Positions 8,934-18,730 of a DNA stretch of 64,000 nt are shown in pieces; position 1 is the stretch's first letter; every line of letters starts with the position of its first letter. Origin of the DNA: Streptomyces sp. WAC08241 (GTDB lineage Bacteria; Actinomycetota; Actinomycetes; Streptomycetales; Streptomycetaceae); NCBI GenBank assembly GCA_007858575.1, contig CP042279.1:4342501-4406500 (forward strand), in the 5' to 3' direction. The notes under the pieces were generated by a model. That model made no database searches. It had not been told where the DNA came from and was given only the letters and a program-made list of their open reading frames with translations. The translations under genes were made by a program, and so were the position numbers.

Positions 8934-11189
8934 TCAGCCCTCGCCGGACAGGTCGATCGTCTTCGTGCGCTCGGCGGGCGTCTTGCCCAGGAGCGCGTCG
9001 CGCATCGCGAAGGCCACGTCGTCGGCGGAGACCTCGTGCTTGGTGCCGTCGCCCTTGGTGATCATGAGGCCGTCGAAGGCGCCGTCCAGGAGCCGCTCGA
9101 TCGCCTTCTTGTCGTAGACCTCGACCAGCCGGCCGTCGACGGCCTTCATGGAGAGGATCTGCGGCAGCGACCGCGCCGGACCGAACTGGATCTCCTTGCC
9201 GCCCGCCCTGATCGTGATCCGGTCGGACATCGCGGGCTCCGCGAACTCCTTCATCGCCCGGTCCAGCTCGGCCTTGGTGACCGTCGGCTGGCGGGACGTC
9301 ACCGGCAGCTCGACCACCTTGGCCCGGCCCGTCTCGACCTGGGCGCGGAAGGCGTCGCGGACCGAGTAGATCGAGCGCCGGACGTCCAGGCCCTTGCCGG
9401 GCTTGCCCTCGACCGGGGTCACCTTGTTCGGCGAGAAGAGGATCGTGCCCTCGGTCGCGGAGCCGGAGGCGCCCGCCAGGTCGGTCAGGGCGACGGCCAG
9501 CTTCTCCTCGTCGACCGGGAAGACCGGCTTGGCGACCCGGTCGCCGCCGAAGAGGGAGCCGATGACCGAGACGGGGTTGTAGTCGCTGCCCGCGGCACCC
9601 CGGACGGTCTCCTGGCTGTCGAGGGAGAGGCCCGCCTTGTCCGGGGAGAGCTGGACCTTCTTGCCGCCGACGGAGAGCTGGAGCGGGGCGTGGGCGCGCT
9701 TGCCGAGCGCCGCCTCCAGCTTGTTGACGCCCTCCTCCTTCGTACCGCCGCCGATGTCCACGCCGAGCACGGTGGTGCCCTTGGGGACGTCGGAGTGGTT
9801 GAGGAGCAGGCCCGCGCCGTAGGCGACGCCGACCAGGCCGACCAGCCCGGCGCCGACGAGGACCAGCTTGGAGCGGCCCTTCTTCGCCGGGGCCCGGCCG
9901 GCCGGAGGGCCTGGCGCGCGGCCGGGGCGGGGCCGGGGCCGGCCGCTCCTCGATGCGCGGGGTGAGGTTCGGGCGGGCCGCCGCCGGGGGACCACGGGGA
10001 TGCCGCTGGTGAGCGTGTCGCCGGAGACCTGGCCCGCGGCCGCCGGGGCTCCCTGGCCGGGTCCGCGGCCGGGGCGGGGCGCCGGGGCGGGCTGCTGGGG
10101 CGTCAGGATCGCGGTGTCGTCGGACATGCGGGGGCTCCGCCGGGGAACGGGGAGCCGGCGCCCGGGACCTGGCCCTGCGCCTGCCCCTGGCCCTGCGCCC
10201 GCCCCTGCGTCTGCCCCTGTGCCCGTCCCTGGCCCGGGAAGGGGCCCTGGCCCGCGCCGCCGGGACCGCCGGGACCAACGGGGCCGACGGGGCCGCCGAG
10301 CGAGGCGGTGCCGGTGACCGGGCCGGTGGTCGGACCGGTCGGCGCCGCCGGGCCGCGGTGGACGGGGTGCCGCCGGCCGGGGTGCCGTCGTACATCGGGG
10401 TGCCGCCGGCGGGCGTTCCTCGTACGTCGGCGTGCCGCCCGCAGGGGTCCCGTCGTACTGCGGCACACCACCGGAGGGCGTCCCGTCGTACTGCGGGACA
10501 CCGCCCGCAGGGGTCCCGTCGTACGTCGGCGTACCGCCTGCCGGGGGTCCCGTCGTACGTCGGCGTGCCGCCCGCCGGCGTGCCGGTCTCGTACAGCGGG
10601 TTGCCCGGGACGGGGCCGGCCGGGGCGACTGGGCGGCTCGACGGGGCGCCGCCGACCGTCGGGACGCCCGAGGTCGCGGAGCCCGCGAAGCCCGTGCCCG
10701 GGGCGTCCGGGCCGGGTGCCGTCCGCTTCGGGCCCGGCGCGGGGCCGGGGACGGCGCGGGAGCGGGCGCGGGGGCGCGGACTTGCGCGGCGCGAACCAGT
10801 CGCTCGTCTCCTTCGCCTTCGGAGCGGCCTCCTCGGCCCTCGGCGGCTCCGGGGCCGCCACCGGCTCGGGCTCCGGCTCCACGGCGGGGCGGGCTCCGGC
10901 TCGGCCTCCGGCGCGGGCGCCTCGTTGACCGTCTTGCGGACCACGACCGGCGGGATCGGACGCGAACCCGGGATGTTGATCCGGATCCGGGTCGTCAGCG
11001 TCGTCTCGGTCTTGGGCTCCTCCGGCGGTGCGGACGCGGCGGCGGTCTCCTCCGGCGCGTCCTGCGTGGGGTGGAGCGACGGATACTGGCGGGAACCGTA
11101 CGGCGGGGTGCCCGAGGGTATGCGGCTCCACCGCGCCCCTGGGCGCCGGAGGACGAACTGTCAGTCTCTCGACCAGTTTCACGACTCAA
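8934..11189 (-). CDS. membrane protein with Pro-rich repeats and peptidoglycan-binding domains
   Basis: The C-terminal ~330 residues are clean: one transmembrane helix (VLVGAGLVGLVGVAYGAGLLL), then two modules resembling the PG_binding_4 domain of VanW/YoaR-type proteins (TTVLGVDIGGGTKEEGVNKL and ATEGTILFSPNKVTPVEGKP), ending TKTIDLSGEG. No VanW domain follows. The ~400-residue N-terminal half is cytoplasmic, rich in Pro/Ala/Gly, with ~8 copies of an 11-residue repeat (YDGTPAGGTPT). The best start is TTG 11187-11189 (LSRETGRETDSSSS), with GGAG 9 nt upstream. Several frame changes occur in the GC-rich repeats (near 9905-9960, 10345-10545, 10890 and 11115). The likely role is anchoring to, or sensing of, the cell wall. 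Confidence 0.7.
10350..10605 (-). repeat. 33-bp coding tandem repeat (~8 copies)
   Basis: Imperfect 33-bp units (plus-strand form around CCGTCGTACGTCGGCGTGCC) encode the repeating peptide YDGTPAGGTPT within the peptidoglycan-binding protein. Copies differ at third positions and by single-base slips, so the copy number may be affected by assembly. Confidence 0.75.
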
Positions 11190-11364
11190 AGCAGGATCTC
11201 CCGGTTGGCTCCACCGCCCGCTCTTGCTGGTGCTCGTGTGACCCGGGCGGTTCGGCGGCGCGCACCACCATACTGGCCGCCGCCGCCGCGCACCCGACCC
11301 CCGGGCCCCCGACGACGGGCAATCCGGCCGAAGTCGGGACGTCCCCGACCTCAAGTCCTCCTGT

Positions 11365-11892
11365 TCAACGGGTCGGTCGCGGCAACCGGGACAGCGTGGC
11401 GCACATCACAGCGACACCCATGCCCCCGAAGAGGAAGAGCAGCTCGCCGACGCCCCCGCCGAACACCCCGTCGCCCTCGGGGCGTCCGAAGCTGAGCAGG
11501 ACGACGGCGACGAGCCAGCCGACGCCCGCCGCGACCACGCCGGTCTGGGTGCCGGTGGCGCGCAGGCCGCCGTAGAAGAGGCCCGCGGTGGCGAGGAGCG
11601 CGAGGAGCAGGCCGGCGGGGAGCCAGGCGGCCTGGACGAGGGCCCCGGCGGCTCCGACGAGGGCGCCGAGGACGAGCAGGAGGACGTACCAGACGTAACG
11701 GACGCCGCGGGAGACGGGGAAGCCGTCGGATCCGGAACCGGACGGCGAGGAACCGGACGACGGGGAACCGGACGCGCCGGGCCCGGACCGCGAGGGACCG
11801 GACCGCGAGGGACCGGACCGCGAGGGACCGGACGCCCCGGAAGCGGAGGGACGCGCGCCCGCGTCGGGGCGGGTTCGGCGGGAGGGGCTCAC
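11365..11892 (-). CDS. DUF6113-like integral membrane protein
   Basis: This intact 175-residue protein starts at GTG 11890-11892. The N-terminal ~55 residues are a Ser/Pro/Gly-rich disordered tail with four near-perfect SGPSR-type pentapeptide repeats. Four hydrophobic helices follow (VWYVLLLVLGALVGAAGAL, LPAGLLLALLATAGLFYGG, TGVVAAGVGWLVAVVLL and ELLFLFGGMGVAVM). There are no catalytic motifs. The start overlaps the mshB stop by 4 bp (GTGA), so it is co-translated with mshB; the same pairing is common in Streptomyces. Function is unknown. Confidence 0.75.
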   Translation of the reverse strand: MSPSRRTRPDAGARPSASGASGPSRSGPSRSGPSRSGPGASGSPSSGSSPSGSGSDGFPVSRGVRYVWYVLLLVLGALVGAAGALVQAAWLPAGLLLALLATAGLFYGGLRATGTQTGVVAAGVGWLVAVVLLSFGRPEGDGVFGGGVGELLFLFGGMGVAVMCATLSRLPRPTR

Positions 11893-12777
11893 GCGGTCAC
11901 CCCCGCGAAGAGGTCCGTCTCGCGCTCGCCCCCGGGGGCGCCGTGGACGCCCCGGACCAGCTCGTAGTACTCGGTGGTGAGGATCGGCTGCCCCAGGTCG
12001 TTGGAGAGGGCGAAGAAGGGCCCGTCGACCGCGACTTGGGTGGCGTGCGCGGCCATCGCGGCGCTCTTGCGGGCCGCCTGCTCCGGGGTCGCGGCGATCT
12101 CGGCGGTGATCCGGTCTCGTCGACGACGCCGGGGACGTCGTCGGCGTCCGCGACCGCCGGGAAGGCGGAGCCCTCGGCGCGCAGCCGGGCGAAGCCCGCC
12201 TCGACTACGGGGCGCGGGACGCGGTTCCAGTAGACCTTGGCGATCGTGTGGGCCGGGCCGAGGTCGGGGCGGAAGCCCGGCTCCGCGGCCAGTTCGGCGG
12301 CGCGGGTGGCGACCCGGTGGGCCTGGATGTGGTCGGGGTGGCCGTAGCCGCCGTCGGGGTCGTAGGTGACCAGGACCTGCGGGCGGGTCTCGCGGATCAC
12401 CTCGACGAGGTACGGGGCGGCGGCGTCGACGTCCGTGTTCCAGAAGGCGCCGTCCCGCCCGTTCTGCTCGGCGCCCATCATCCCCGAGTCGCGGAAGCGC
12501 CCCGGGCCGCCGAGGAAGCGGTGGTCGGTGACGCCCAGCTCGGCCATCGCGGCGGCGAGTTCGCCGACGCGGTGTGGGCCGAGCCGGTCCTCGCGGTCCG
12601 GCGCCAGGTGGGCGAGGCCGGCGGGATGACCTCGCCCTCCTCGCCGAGCGTGCAGGTGACGAGGGTGACGAGGGCGCCCTCGGCCGCGTACCTGGCCATG
12701 GTGACGCCGTTGTTGATCGACTCGTCGTCCGGGTGCGCGTGCACGAGGAGCAGCCGACGGGCGGGGAGATCGGACAT
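11889..12777 (-). CDS. mshB: GlcNAc-Ins deacetylase of mycothiol biosynthesis (frameshifted)
   Basis: MshB removes the acetyl group from 1-O-(2-acetamido-2-deoxyglucopyranosyl)-myo-inositol, the second committed step to mycothiol. The LmbE-type zinc site is visible: AHPDDES at residues 14-20 and the downstream YDPDGGYGHPDHIQAH motif. The family segments GRFRDSGMMGAEQN and FWNTDVDAAA are also present. The start is ATG 12777 (MSDLPARRLLLVHAHP). Frame changes fall near 12610 and 12115. The C-terminus (RETDLFAGVTA) overlaps the DUF6113 gene by 4 bp. Confidence 0.92.
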
Positions 12778-12836
12778 GCCCCCACCCTACGAGACCCCGG
12801 GTCGCCGGACCGGGAGGAGGCCCCGGGCCCGGATGC

Positions 12837-13031
12837 TCAGAACTTGAGGCCGCCGATCATGCCCGCCACGTTCGTCGTGAGGGTGCTGATGGACGGAGCG
12901 ATGGACGAGCTCGCCAGGTAGAAGCCCAGGAGCGCACAGATCGCCGCGTGCCCCGCCTTCAGACCGGATTTCCGGATCAGAAGGAAGACGACGATCGCCA
13001 GCAGCACCACCACGGAGATCGAGAGTGCCAC
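12837..13031 (-). CDS. small two-helix membrane protein, unknown function
   Basis: This is an intact 64-residue ORF from GTG 13031, with a perfect GGAGG Shine-Dalgarno eight bases upstream. It has two predicted helices (LSISVVVLLAIVVFLLI and AAICALLGFYLASSSI) joined by a basic loop (RKSGLKAGH). No conserved catalytic residues are seen. It sits upstream of mshB on the same strand, with a 59-bp gap. The strong translation signal and clean frame argue that it is real. Two tandem 14-bp duplications lie just upstream. Confidence 0.65.
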   Translation of the reverse strand: MALSISVVVLLAIVVFLLIRKSGLKAGHAAICALLGFYLASSSIAPSISTLTTNVAGMIGGLKF

Positions 13032-13047
13032 GGCGGTTCACCTCCAC

Positions 13048-13103
13048 ACTTCTTCGGTCGGACTTCTTCGGTCGGTTCGTTCGGAGCGGTTCGTTCGGAG
13101 CGG
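13048..13103. repeat. two adjacent exact 14-bp tandem duplications
   Basis: ACTTCTTCGGTCGG occurs twice in direct succession (13048-13061 and 13062-13075). It is followed without gap by TTCGTTCGGAGCGG twice (13076-13089 and 13090-13103). The block lies in the leader of the small membrane-protein gene and between divergent genes. Confidence 0.85.
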
Positions 13104-13236
13104 TTCCGGCAAGGAGCAGAACGCATGTGCCAGACGGATGCCTACCCACCCAGCGCTACGGATCATAACTATCCGTGCCATCGCATCGATCGGCGGACGG
13201 AGGCACGAGGGGGCGCACAGCGCTAGTTTCGGCCTC

Positions 13237-15429
13237 ATGACCTTGTCTCGACAGCAGTCGGCCACACCCTCGGCCGGGCTCTCCTTCCCCGCCAGTACGC
13301 CCGGACCCAGCGGTTCGCCCTGGGGGTCCCGCGCGGTTTTCTCCGTCTCCCCGGACGGGGAGCGCGTGGTGTTCGTCAGATCCGCCTCCGGCACGGACCG
13401 TTCGCACCGGCTGTGGGTGCTCGACCTGTCGCCGGGGGGCGAGCCGGCGGAGCGGGTGGCGGCCGACCCGGAGGTGCTCTCGCGGGCGCGGAGGAGGAGT
13501 TGTCCCCGCAGGAGCGGGCGCGGCGGGAGCGGAGCCGGGAGGGCTCGGCCGGGATCGTGGCGTACGCGGTGGACGGGGCCGTGGAGTTGGCGGCGTTCGC
13601 CCTGTCGGGGCGGCTGTTCGCGGCGGAGCTGCGGGCGGGGACGGCGCGGGAGCTTCCGGTGCCGGGGCCGGTGATCGACTCCGCGTCCCTCGCCGGACGG
13701 GCGGCTCGTGGCGTACGTGGCGGAGGGCGCGCTGCGGGTGGTGGGCGCGGACGGTGCGGACGACCGGGCGCTGGCCGTTCCGGAGGACCCGCACGTCTCC
13801 TACGGATTGGCCGAATTCATCGCCTCGGAGGAGATGGGGCGGTATCGCGGCCACTGGTGGTCCCCGGACTCGGACCGGCTGCTCGTGGCGCGGGTGGACG
13901 ACCGGGCGGTGCGGTCCTGGTGGATCGCGGACCCGGCGCACCCGGAGCGGGAGCCGCAGCGGGTGGGCTACCCGGCGGCGGGGACGGACAACGCGGAGGT
14001 GCGGCTGTTCGTCCTGGGCCTCGACGGGTCGCGCACGGAGGTGGAGTGGGACCGGGAGCGGTACCCGTACCTGGCGCGGGTGCACTGGTCGGCGGCCGGG
14101 GCGCCGCTGCTGCTCGTCCAGACGCGGGGCAGCGGGAGCAGGCGCACCTGGCGGTGGACCCGGCGACCGGGGCGGTCTCGGCGGTGCTCGTGGAGGAGGA
14201 CCCGGCGTGGCTGGAGCTGCTTCCGGGGGTGCCGGCGTGGAGCGCGGACGGGCGGCTCGTGCGGATCGCGGACGTCGCGGACGGCGGCGCGGACGTGGAC
14301 ACGGGCGACGGCGGGACGCGGGTCCTGGCCGTCGGGGACCGGGTCCTCACCGACGGGCGGCTGCACGTCCGGGCGGTCCTCGACGTCGGCCCCGGCGACG
14401 TCCTCGTGTCGGCCTCGGCGGGCGCGGGCGCGGAGGCGCCGGAGACCGGCGAGGTCCATGTGTACCGGGTGACGGAGGCGGGCGCCGAGCGGCTCTCCGA
14501 GGGCGTCGGCGTCCACGGCGCGGTGCGCGCGGGGCGGTGACCGTCCTGGTGTCGGCGCGCCCGGACGAGCCCGGGAGCACGGCGCGGGTGCTGCGGGACG
14601 GCGAACGGGTCGCCGCGGTCGCCTCGTACGCGCAGCGGCTGGTGATCACCGCCCGGCCCCGGCTCACGGAGGCCGGGCCCCGGCGGATCCCGTGCGCGGT
14701 GCTCCTGCCCTCGGGGTACGCGGAGGGCGACGGACCGCTGCCGGTCCTGATGGACCCGTACGGCGGCCCGCACGGGCAGCGGGTGGCCGCCGCGCACCAC
14801 CCGCACCTGACGTCCCAGTGGTTCGCCGACCAGGGCTTCGCGGTGGTCGTGGCGGACGGGCGCGGCACGCCGGGCCGCTCCCCCGCCTGGGAGAAGGCGA
14901 TCCTGCGCGACCTGACGCCGACGCTCGACGACCAGGTGGAGGCGCTGCACGCGCTCGCCGGGCGCTTCCCCTCATTCCGGACCGGGTCGCGGTCCGGGGC
15001 TGGTCGTACGGCGGCTACCTGGCGGCGCGGGCGGTGCTGCGGCGGCCGGACGTCTTCCACGCGGCCGTCGTCGGGGCGCCGGTGACGGACTGGCGGCTCT
15101 ACGACACGCACTACACGGAGCGGTACCTCGGCACCCCGCAGGACGACCCGGAGGTGTACGCGGCGCAGTCGCTGCTCACCGACGACGGGCTGTCGTCCCC
15201 GGAGGTGCCGGTCCGGCCGATGATGGTCGTGCACGGGCTCGCGGACGACAACGTGGTGGTGGGGCACGCGCTGCGGCTCTCCTCCGCGCTGCTCGCGGCG
15301 GGCCGGCCGCACGAGGTGCTGCCGCTGTCGGGGGTCACGCACATGACGCCGCAGGAGCAGGTGGCGGAGAACCTGCTCCTGCTCCAGGTGGACTTCCTGC
15401 GGCGGTCCCTCGGTCTCGACCGGGACTGA
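13237..15429 (+). CDS. S9 family prolyl oligopeptidase/dipeptidyl peptidase (frameshifted)
   Basis: The product of ~730 residues starts at ATG 13237 (MTLSRQQSATPSAG). The N-terminal two thirds form a DPP-IV-type beta-propeller (FSVSPDGERVVFVRS, GHWWSPDSDRLLVARVDD). The C-terminal third is an alpha/beta hydrolase: VLMDPYGGPHGQ, the nucleophile elbow GWSYGGY, the acid in MMVVHGLADDNV and the base in SGVTHMTP, with TERYLGTPQ as in DPP-IV relatives. There is no signal peptide, so it is probably cytoplasmic and trims N-terminal dipeptides or short peptides. Frame changes fall near 13490, 13690, 14125, 14522 and 14980. The two opp operons are close by, but a functional link is speculative. Confidence 0.88.
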
Positions 15430-15436
15430 GCCCGGG

Positions 15437-16382
15437 TCACCAGTGGGGCGGCCGGGGTGCGGCGGGGGCGGGGGCGGCGCCCCGGCCGGGGGTGGGGCGG
15501 GCGCGGCGGCGGGGGCGCCGCGCCCGGCCAGGAGGACGAGGACGGCGGCGCCCGCGAGCAGGCCGAGGACGGAGGTGAGGACGTCCGCCCGGTGCGGCGC
15601 GGGGAGGTCCGCGAGCCGTTCGAGGATCCCGTACCGCACGGCCCCGGCGGTCCCGGCGAGGCCGCGGGCGGTCAGGAACGCGCCGGCGAGCAGTCCGGAG
15701 GCGCGGCCGTGGCGGGCCCGCGCGAGGACGGAGGCGGCGGCCGTGGCGTACAGCGCGGCGAGGACGGCCGCCAGCCAGCCGGGCGGGCGCGAGGGCCGCC
15801 CCGACGACGGACCGGCCGCCGGTGAACCGGTCGACGGTGATCTCCGAGGGCAGCCGGACGGCCCAGTACAGCTCCCAGCCGGCCGCGGTGAGGGCGGCGG
15901 CCGCGAGGAGGATCCCGGCGGCGACGGCGGGACCGGTGCGGGGCGGCCGGGGAGCGGCTCGTACGGGGTCTGCGGCGGGCGGCGTCCGACGGCGGCGACG
16001 AGGACGAGACCGGCGGCGAGGCCAGTTCGAGCAGGGCGGTGACGAGGGCCCCGCTCCCGGGCGTCCAGAGGCCGGGCAGGCGCAGGGCGAGGGTGGCGGT
16101 GCCGGTGGCGGCGAGCGCGGAGGCGGCGTGCCGCGAGCGGAGGGCGGCGACGGCGGTGGCCGCGGAGGCGACGAGGAGCACCGGGTCGACCAGGGAGGTG
16201 GCGGCGCGCCCGTGGGCGAGGAAGAACCGGTCCCCGGCCCAGTACCACGCGAGGTCGGCGGGCGAGCCGAGCGCGGCGAGGTCCTGGAGGATCCACACGG
16301 CGGCGACGAGGACGAGCGCGCCGCTGAGCGCGGCGCCGGTGAGTCGTGCCGGTCGTGTCACAGTCACGGCTTCGATACTCAC
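15437..16382 (-). CDS. integral membrane protein, unknown function (frameshifted)
   Basis: From GTG 16380-16382 (VSIEAVTVTRPARLTG; GTG 16367 is an alternative) the protein has a first helix (ALSGALVLVAAVWILQDL), a loop with WYWAGDRFFLAHG, and further Ala/Leu-rich helices (VDPVLLVASAATAVAALRS, SVLGLLAGAAVLVLLAG). It ends in a Pro-rich tail, probably at TGA 15437-15439. At least three frame changes (near 16020, 15945 and 15790) make the internal topology unreliable. I recognise no family. It converges with the S9 peptidase gene, with only 7 bp between the stops. Confidence 0.5.
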
Positions 16383-16543
16383 GGTCGTGACCGGCCGAAA
16401 CAAGCGGTTCCGGATATCCGGGGTAGGGCGGCCGGCCGGAACGCCTGGTGCGCTCCGGCCGGCCCACGGCACCCGCACGGCCGTACGCTGTGCAGCTTGG
16501 CGCGTCCGTATATCGGAGCCGAGTCGGGCGGGTTGCCCGGGTG

Positions 16544-17752
16544 TTAAGGGGCGTCGGGGGCGGGGGTCCGTCCTCGGGAGGCCCGTCCCCGGGAGGTCCG
16601 TCCTCGGGAGGCCCGTCCCCGGGGCGTCGTCCTCCGGGCGGAGGAGGTGGCTGCCGCCCGGGGCGGGGCGCCGTCCTCCGGCGGGGTGCCGGCGCCTTCC
16701 TCCCCGGCTTCTCCAGGACTGCCCTGTGCTCCTCCGCGACCACGTGCTTCTCCTCCGCGAAGTGGCAGGCCGAGTCGTGGCGGGCCGGGCTGTCGGTGAG
16801 GCGGAAGACGGCCGGGACCGCGAGGAGCGGCACCTCCTGGGCGCAGCGCTCCCGCGCCTTCCAGCAGCGGGTGCGGAAGCGGCAGCCGGAGGGATGTTCG
16901 CCGGGGAGGCACGTCCCCGGTGAGGATGATCCGCTCGCGGCGGGCGCGCGCCTCGGGGTCGGGGACGGGGACGGCGGAGAGCAGCGCCTGCGTGTAGGGG
17001 TGGGTGGGGTGGTCGTAGATCTGCGCGTCGGTGCCGATCTCGACGATCCGGCCGAGGTACATGACGCCGACCCGGTCGGAGATGTGTCGCACGATCGACA
17101 GGTCGTGGGCGATGAACACGTACGACAGGGAGAACTCGTCCTGGAGCTTCTCCATCAGGTTGATGACCTGGGCCTGGACGGAGACGTCGAGGGCGGAGAC
17201 CGGTTCGTCCGCGACGATGACCTCGGGCTGGAGGGCGAGGCCGCGGGCGATGCCGATACGCTGGCGCTGGCCGCCGGAGAACTGGTGCGGATAGCGGTTG
17301 ATGTACTCGGGGTTGAGGCCGACGACGTCCAGGAGGTCCTGGACCTTGCGGCGCCGGTCGCCCTTGGGGGCCACCTCGGGGTGGATCTCGTACGGCTCGC
17401 CGATGATGTCGCCGACGGTCATGCGCGGGTTGAGCGAGGTGTACGGGTCCTGGAAGACCATCTGGATGTTGCGCCGGACCGCCTTCAGGGCGCGCGCGGA
17501 GAGCGTGGTGATGTCCTCGCCCTTGTAGCGGATGGTGCCGGAGGTGGGCCGTTCCAGGTTGACCAGCATCTTCGCGACGGTCGACTTGCCGCAGCCGGAC
17601 TCGCCGACGATGCCGAGGGTCTCGCCGGAGACGAGGTCGAAGTCGACGCCGTCGACGGCCTTGACGGCGCCGACCTGCTTCTTGAAGAGGACGCCCTGGG
17701 TGAGCGGATAGTGCTTGTGGAGGTCCCGGACTTCGAGAATCGCCTCAGCCAT
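16544..17752 (-). CDS. oligopeptide ABC transporter ATP-binding protein (F type), operon 1
   Basis: This OppF/DppF-class ATPase energises peptide uptake. Motifs: Walker A GESGCGKST, Q-loop FQDPYTSLNP, signature FSGGQRQRIGIARGLAL, Walker B VIVADEPVSALD and H-loop FIAHDLSIVRH. The C-terminal oligopeptide/dipeptide-transporter extension (HPYTQALLSAVP...PSGCRFRTRCWKA) continues in another frame after ~16905. The last ~50 residues are a basic Pro-rich tail with repeated GPPEDGPPGD that operon 2 lacks; the stop is TAA 16544-16546. The ATG at 17752 lies inside the end of the upstream ATPase gene (8-bp overlap). The first ~320 residues are nearly identical to the operon 2 copy. Confidence 0.85.
   Translation of the reverse strand: MAEAILEVRDLHKHYPLTQGVLFKKQVGAVKAVDGVDFDLVSGETLGIVGESGCGKSTVAKMLVNLERPTSGTIRYKGEDITTLSARALKAVRRNIQMVFQDPYTSLNPRMTVGDIIGEPYEIHPEVAPKGDRRRKVQDLLDVVGLNPEYINRYPHQFSGGQRQRIGIARGLALQPEVIVADEPVSALDVSVQAQVINLMEKLQDEFSLSYVFIAHDLSIVRHISDRVGVMYLGRIVEIGTDAQIYDHPTHPYTQALLSAVPVPDPEARARRERIILTGDVPPRRTSLRLPLPHPLLEGAGALRPGGAAPRGPGRLPPHRQPGPPRLGLPLRGGEARGRGGAQGSPGEAGEEGAGTPPEDGAPPRAAATSSARRTTPRGRASRGRTSRGRASRGRTPAPDAP
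16565..16624 (-). repeat. two 30-bp direct repeats in the ATPase tail
   Basis: GGTCCGTCCTCGGGAGGCCC plus 10 bp repeats at 16565-16594 and 16595-16624, differing only in the last base. It encodes the repeated Gly/Pro/Asp-rich tail. Confidence 0.8.
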
Positions 17753-18724
17753 GGAGGCACTCCTTCCAGAAGTGGCAGGCGCTGGCGCGCGGCACCGGGG
17801 ACTCGGTCACCTCGTAGAGCGGGGGTTCGTCGGTCCGGCAGACGTCCTGGGCCATCGGGCAGCGCGGGTTGAAGGCGCAGCCGGGCGGGATGTGCAGCAG
17901 GTTGGGCGGCAGGCCCTTGATCGCGTAGAGCTCCTGGCCCTTCTGGTCCAGGCGCGGGATCGATTCGAGGAGGCCCTTGGTGTAGGGGTGGGCGGGGCCT
18001 TGTAGATCTCGTGGACGGGGCCTGTTCGACGATCCGGCCCGCGCACATCACGGCGATCTTGTCGGCGACGTCGGCGACGACGCCGAGGTCGTGGGTGATG
18101 AGGATGAGGCCCATGTTCAGCTCGCGCCGGAGCTCCGCGAGCAGGTCCATGACCTGGGCCTGGACGGTGACGTCGAGGGCGGTGGTGGGCTCGTCCGCGA
18201 TGATCAGGTCCGGCTCCAGGGCGAGCGCCATGGCGATCATGATGCGCTGGCGCATGCCGCCGGAGAACTGGTGGGGTACTGGCCGACGCGTTCCTTGGCG
18301 GCGGGGATGCGGACCCGGTCCATCAGCTCGACGGCCTTGGCCCGGGAGTCCTTGCGGGACATCCCCCGGTGGACCTGGAACATCTCGCCGAGCTGGTCGC
18401 CGACGCTGAGGACGGGGTTGAGGGAGGACAGCGCGTCCTGGAAGACCATCGCCATCCGGGCGCCCCTGATCTTGCGCCGCTCGTCCTCCTTGAGCTTCAG
18501 GAGGTCCTGGCCCCGGAAGAGGATCTCGCCCCGCGTGATCCTTCCCGGCGGGACGTCGAGGATGCCCATGACGGCCTGGGCGGTGACGGACTTGCCGGAG
18601 CCGGACTCGCCGAGGACGGCGAGGGTCTCCCCGCGTCGACGGAGTAGTCGACGCCGTTGACTGCCTTGGCCACCCCGTCCCGGGTGTGGAACTCCACGTG
18701 CAGGTCGCGCACTTCGAGCAGCAT
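17745..18724 (-). CDS. oligopeptide ABC transporter ATP-binding protein (D type), operon 1
   Basis: This OppD/DppD-class ATPase starts at ATG 18722-18724 (MLLEVRDLHVEFHTRDG). Motifs: Walker A GESGSGKSVTAQ, FQDALSSLNP, signature HQFSGGMRQRIMIA, Walker B LIIADEPTTALD and LITHDLGVVADV. The C-terminal domain carries the Cys cluster typical of these subunits (GCAFNPRCPMAQDVCR), which in related proteins can bind an iron-sulfur cluster. The end is SACHFWKECLHG. Frame changes fall near 18632, 18275 and 18000-18020. Its last 8 bp overlap the start of the F-type gene, and it starts 6 bp after the permease stop. Confidence 0.87.
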
Positions 18725-18730
18725 GGGTCC

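Noticed and set aside
10350..10605. possible CRISPR array
   Set aside because: The 33-bp units are contiguous without spacers and encode an in-frame peptide repeat.
14347..16833. 828-codon minus-strand frame
   Set aside because: It chains pieces of the membrane protein at 15437-16382 and the ATPase tail with the antisense of the S9 peptidase. It is not a single gene.
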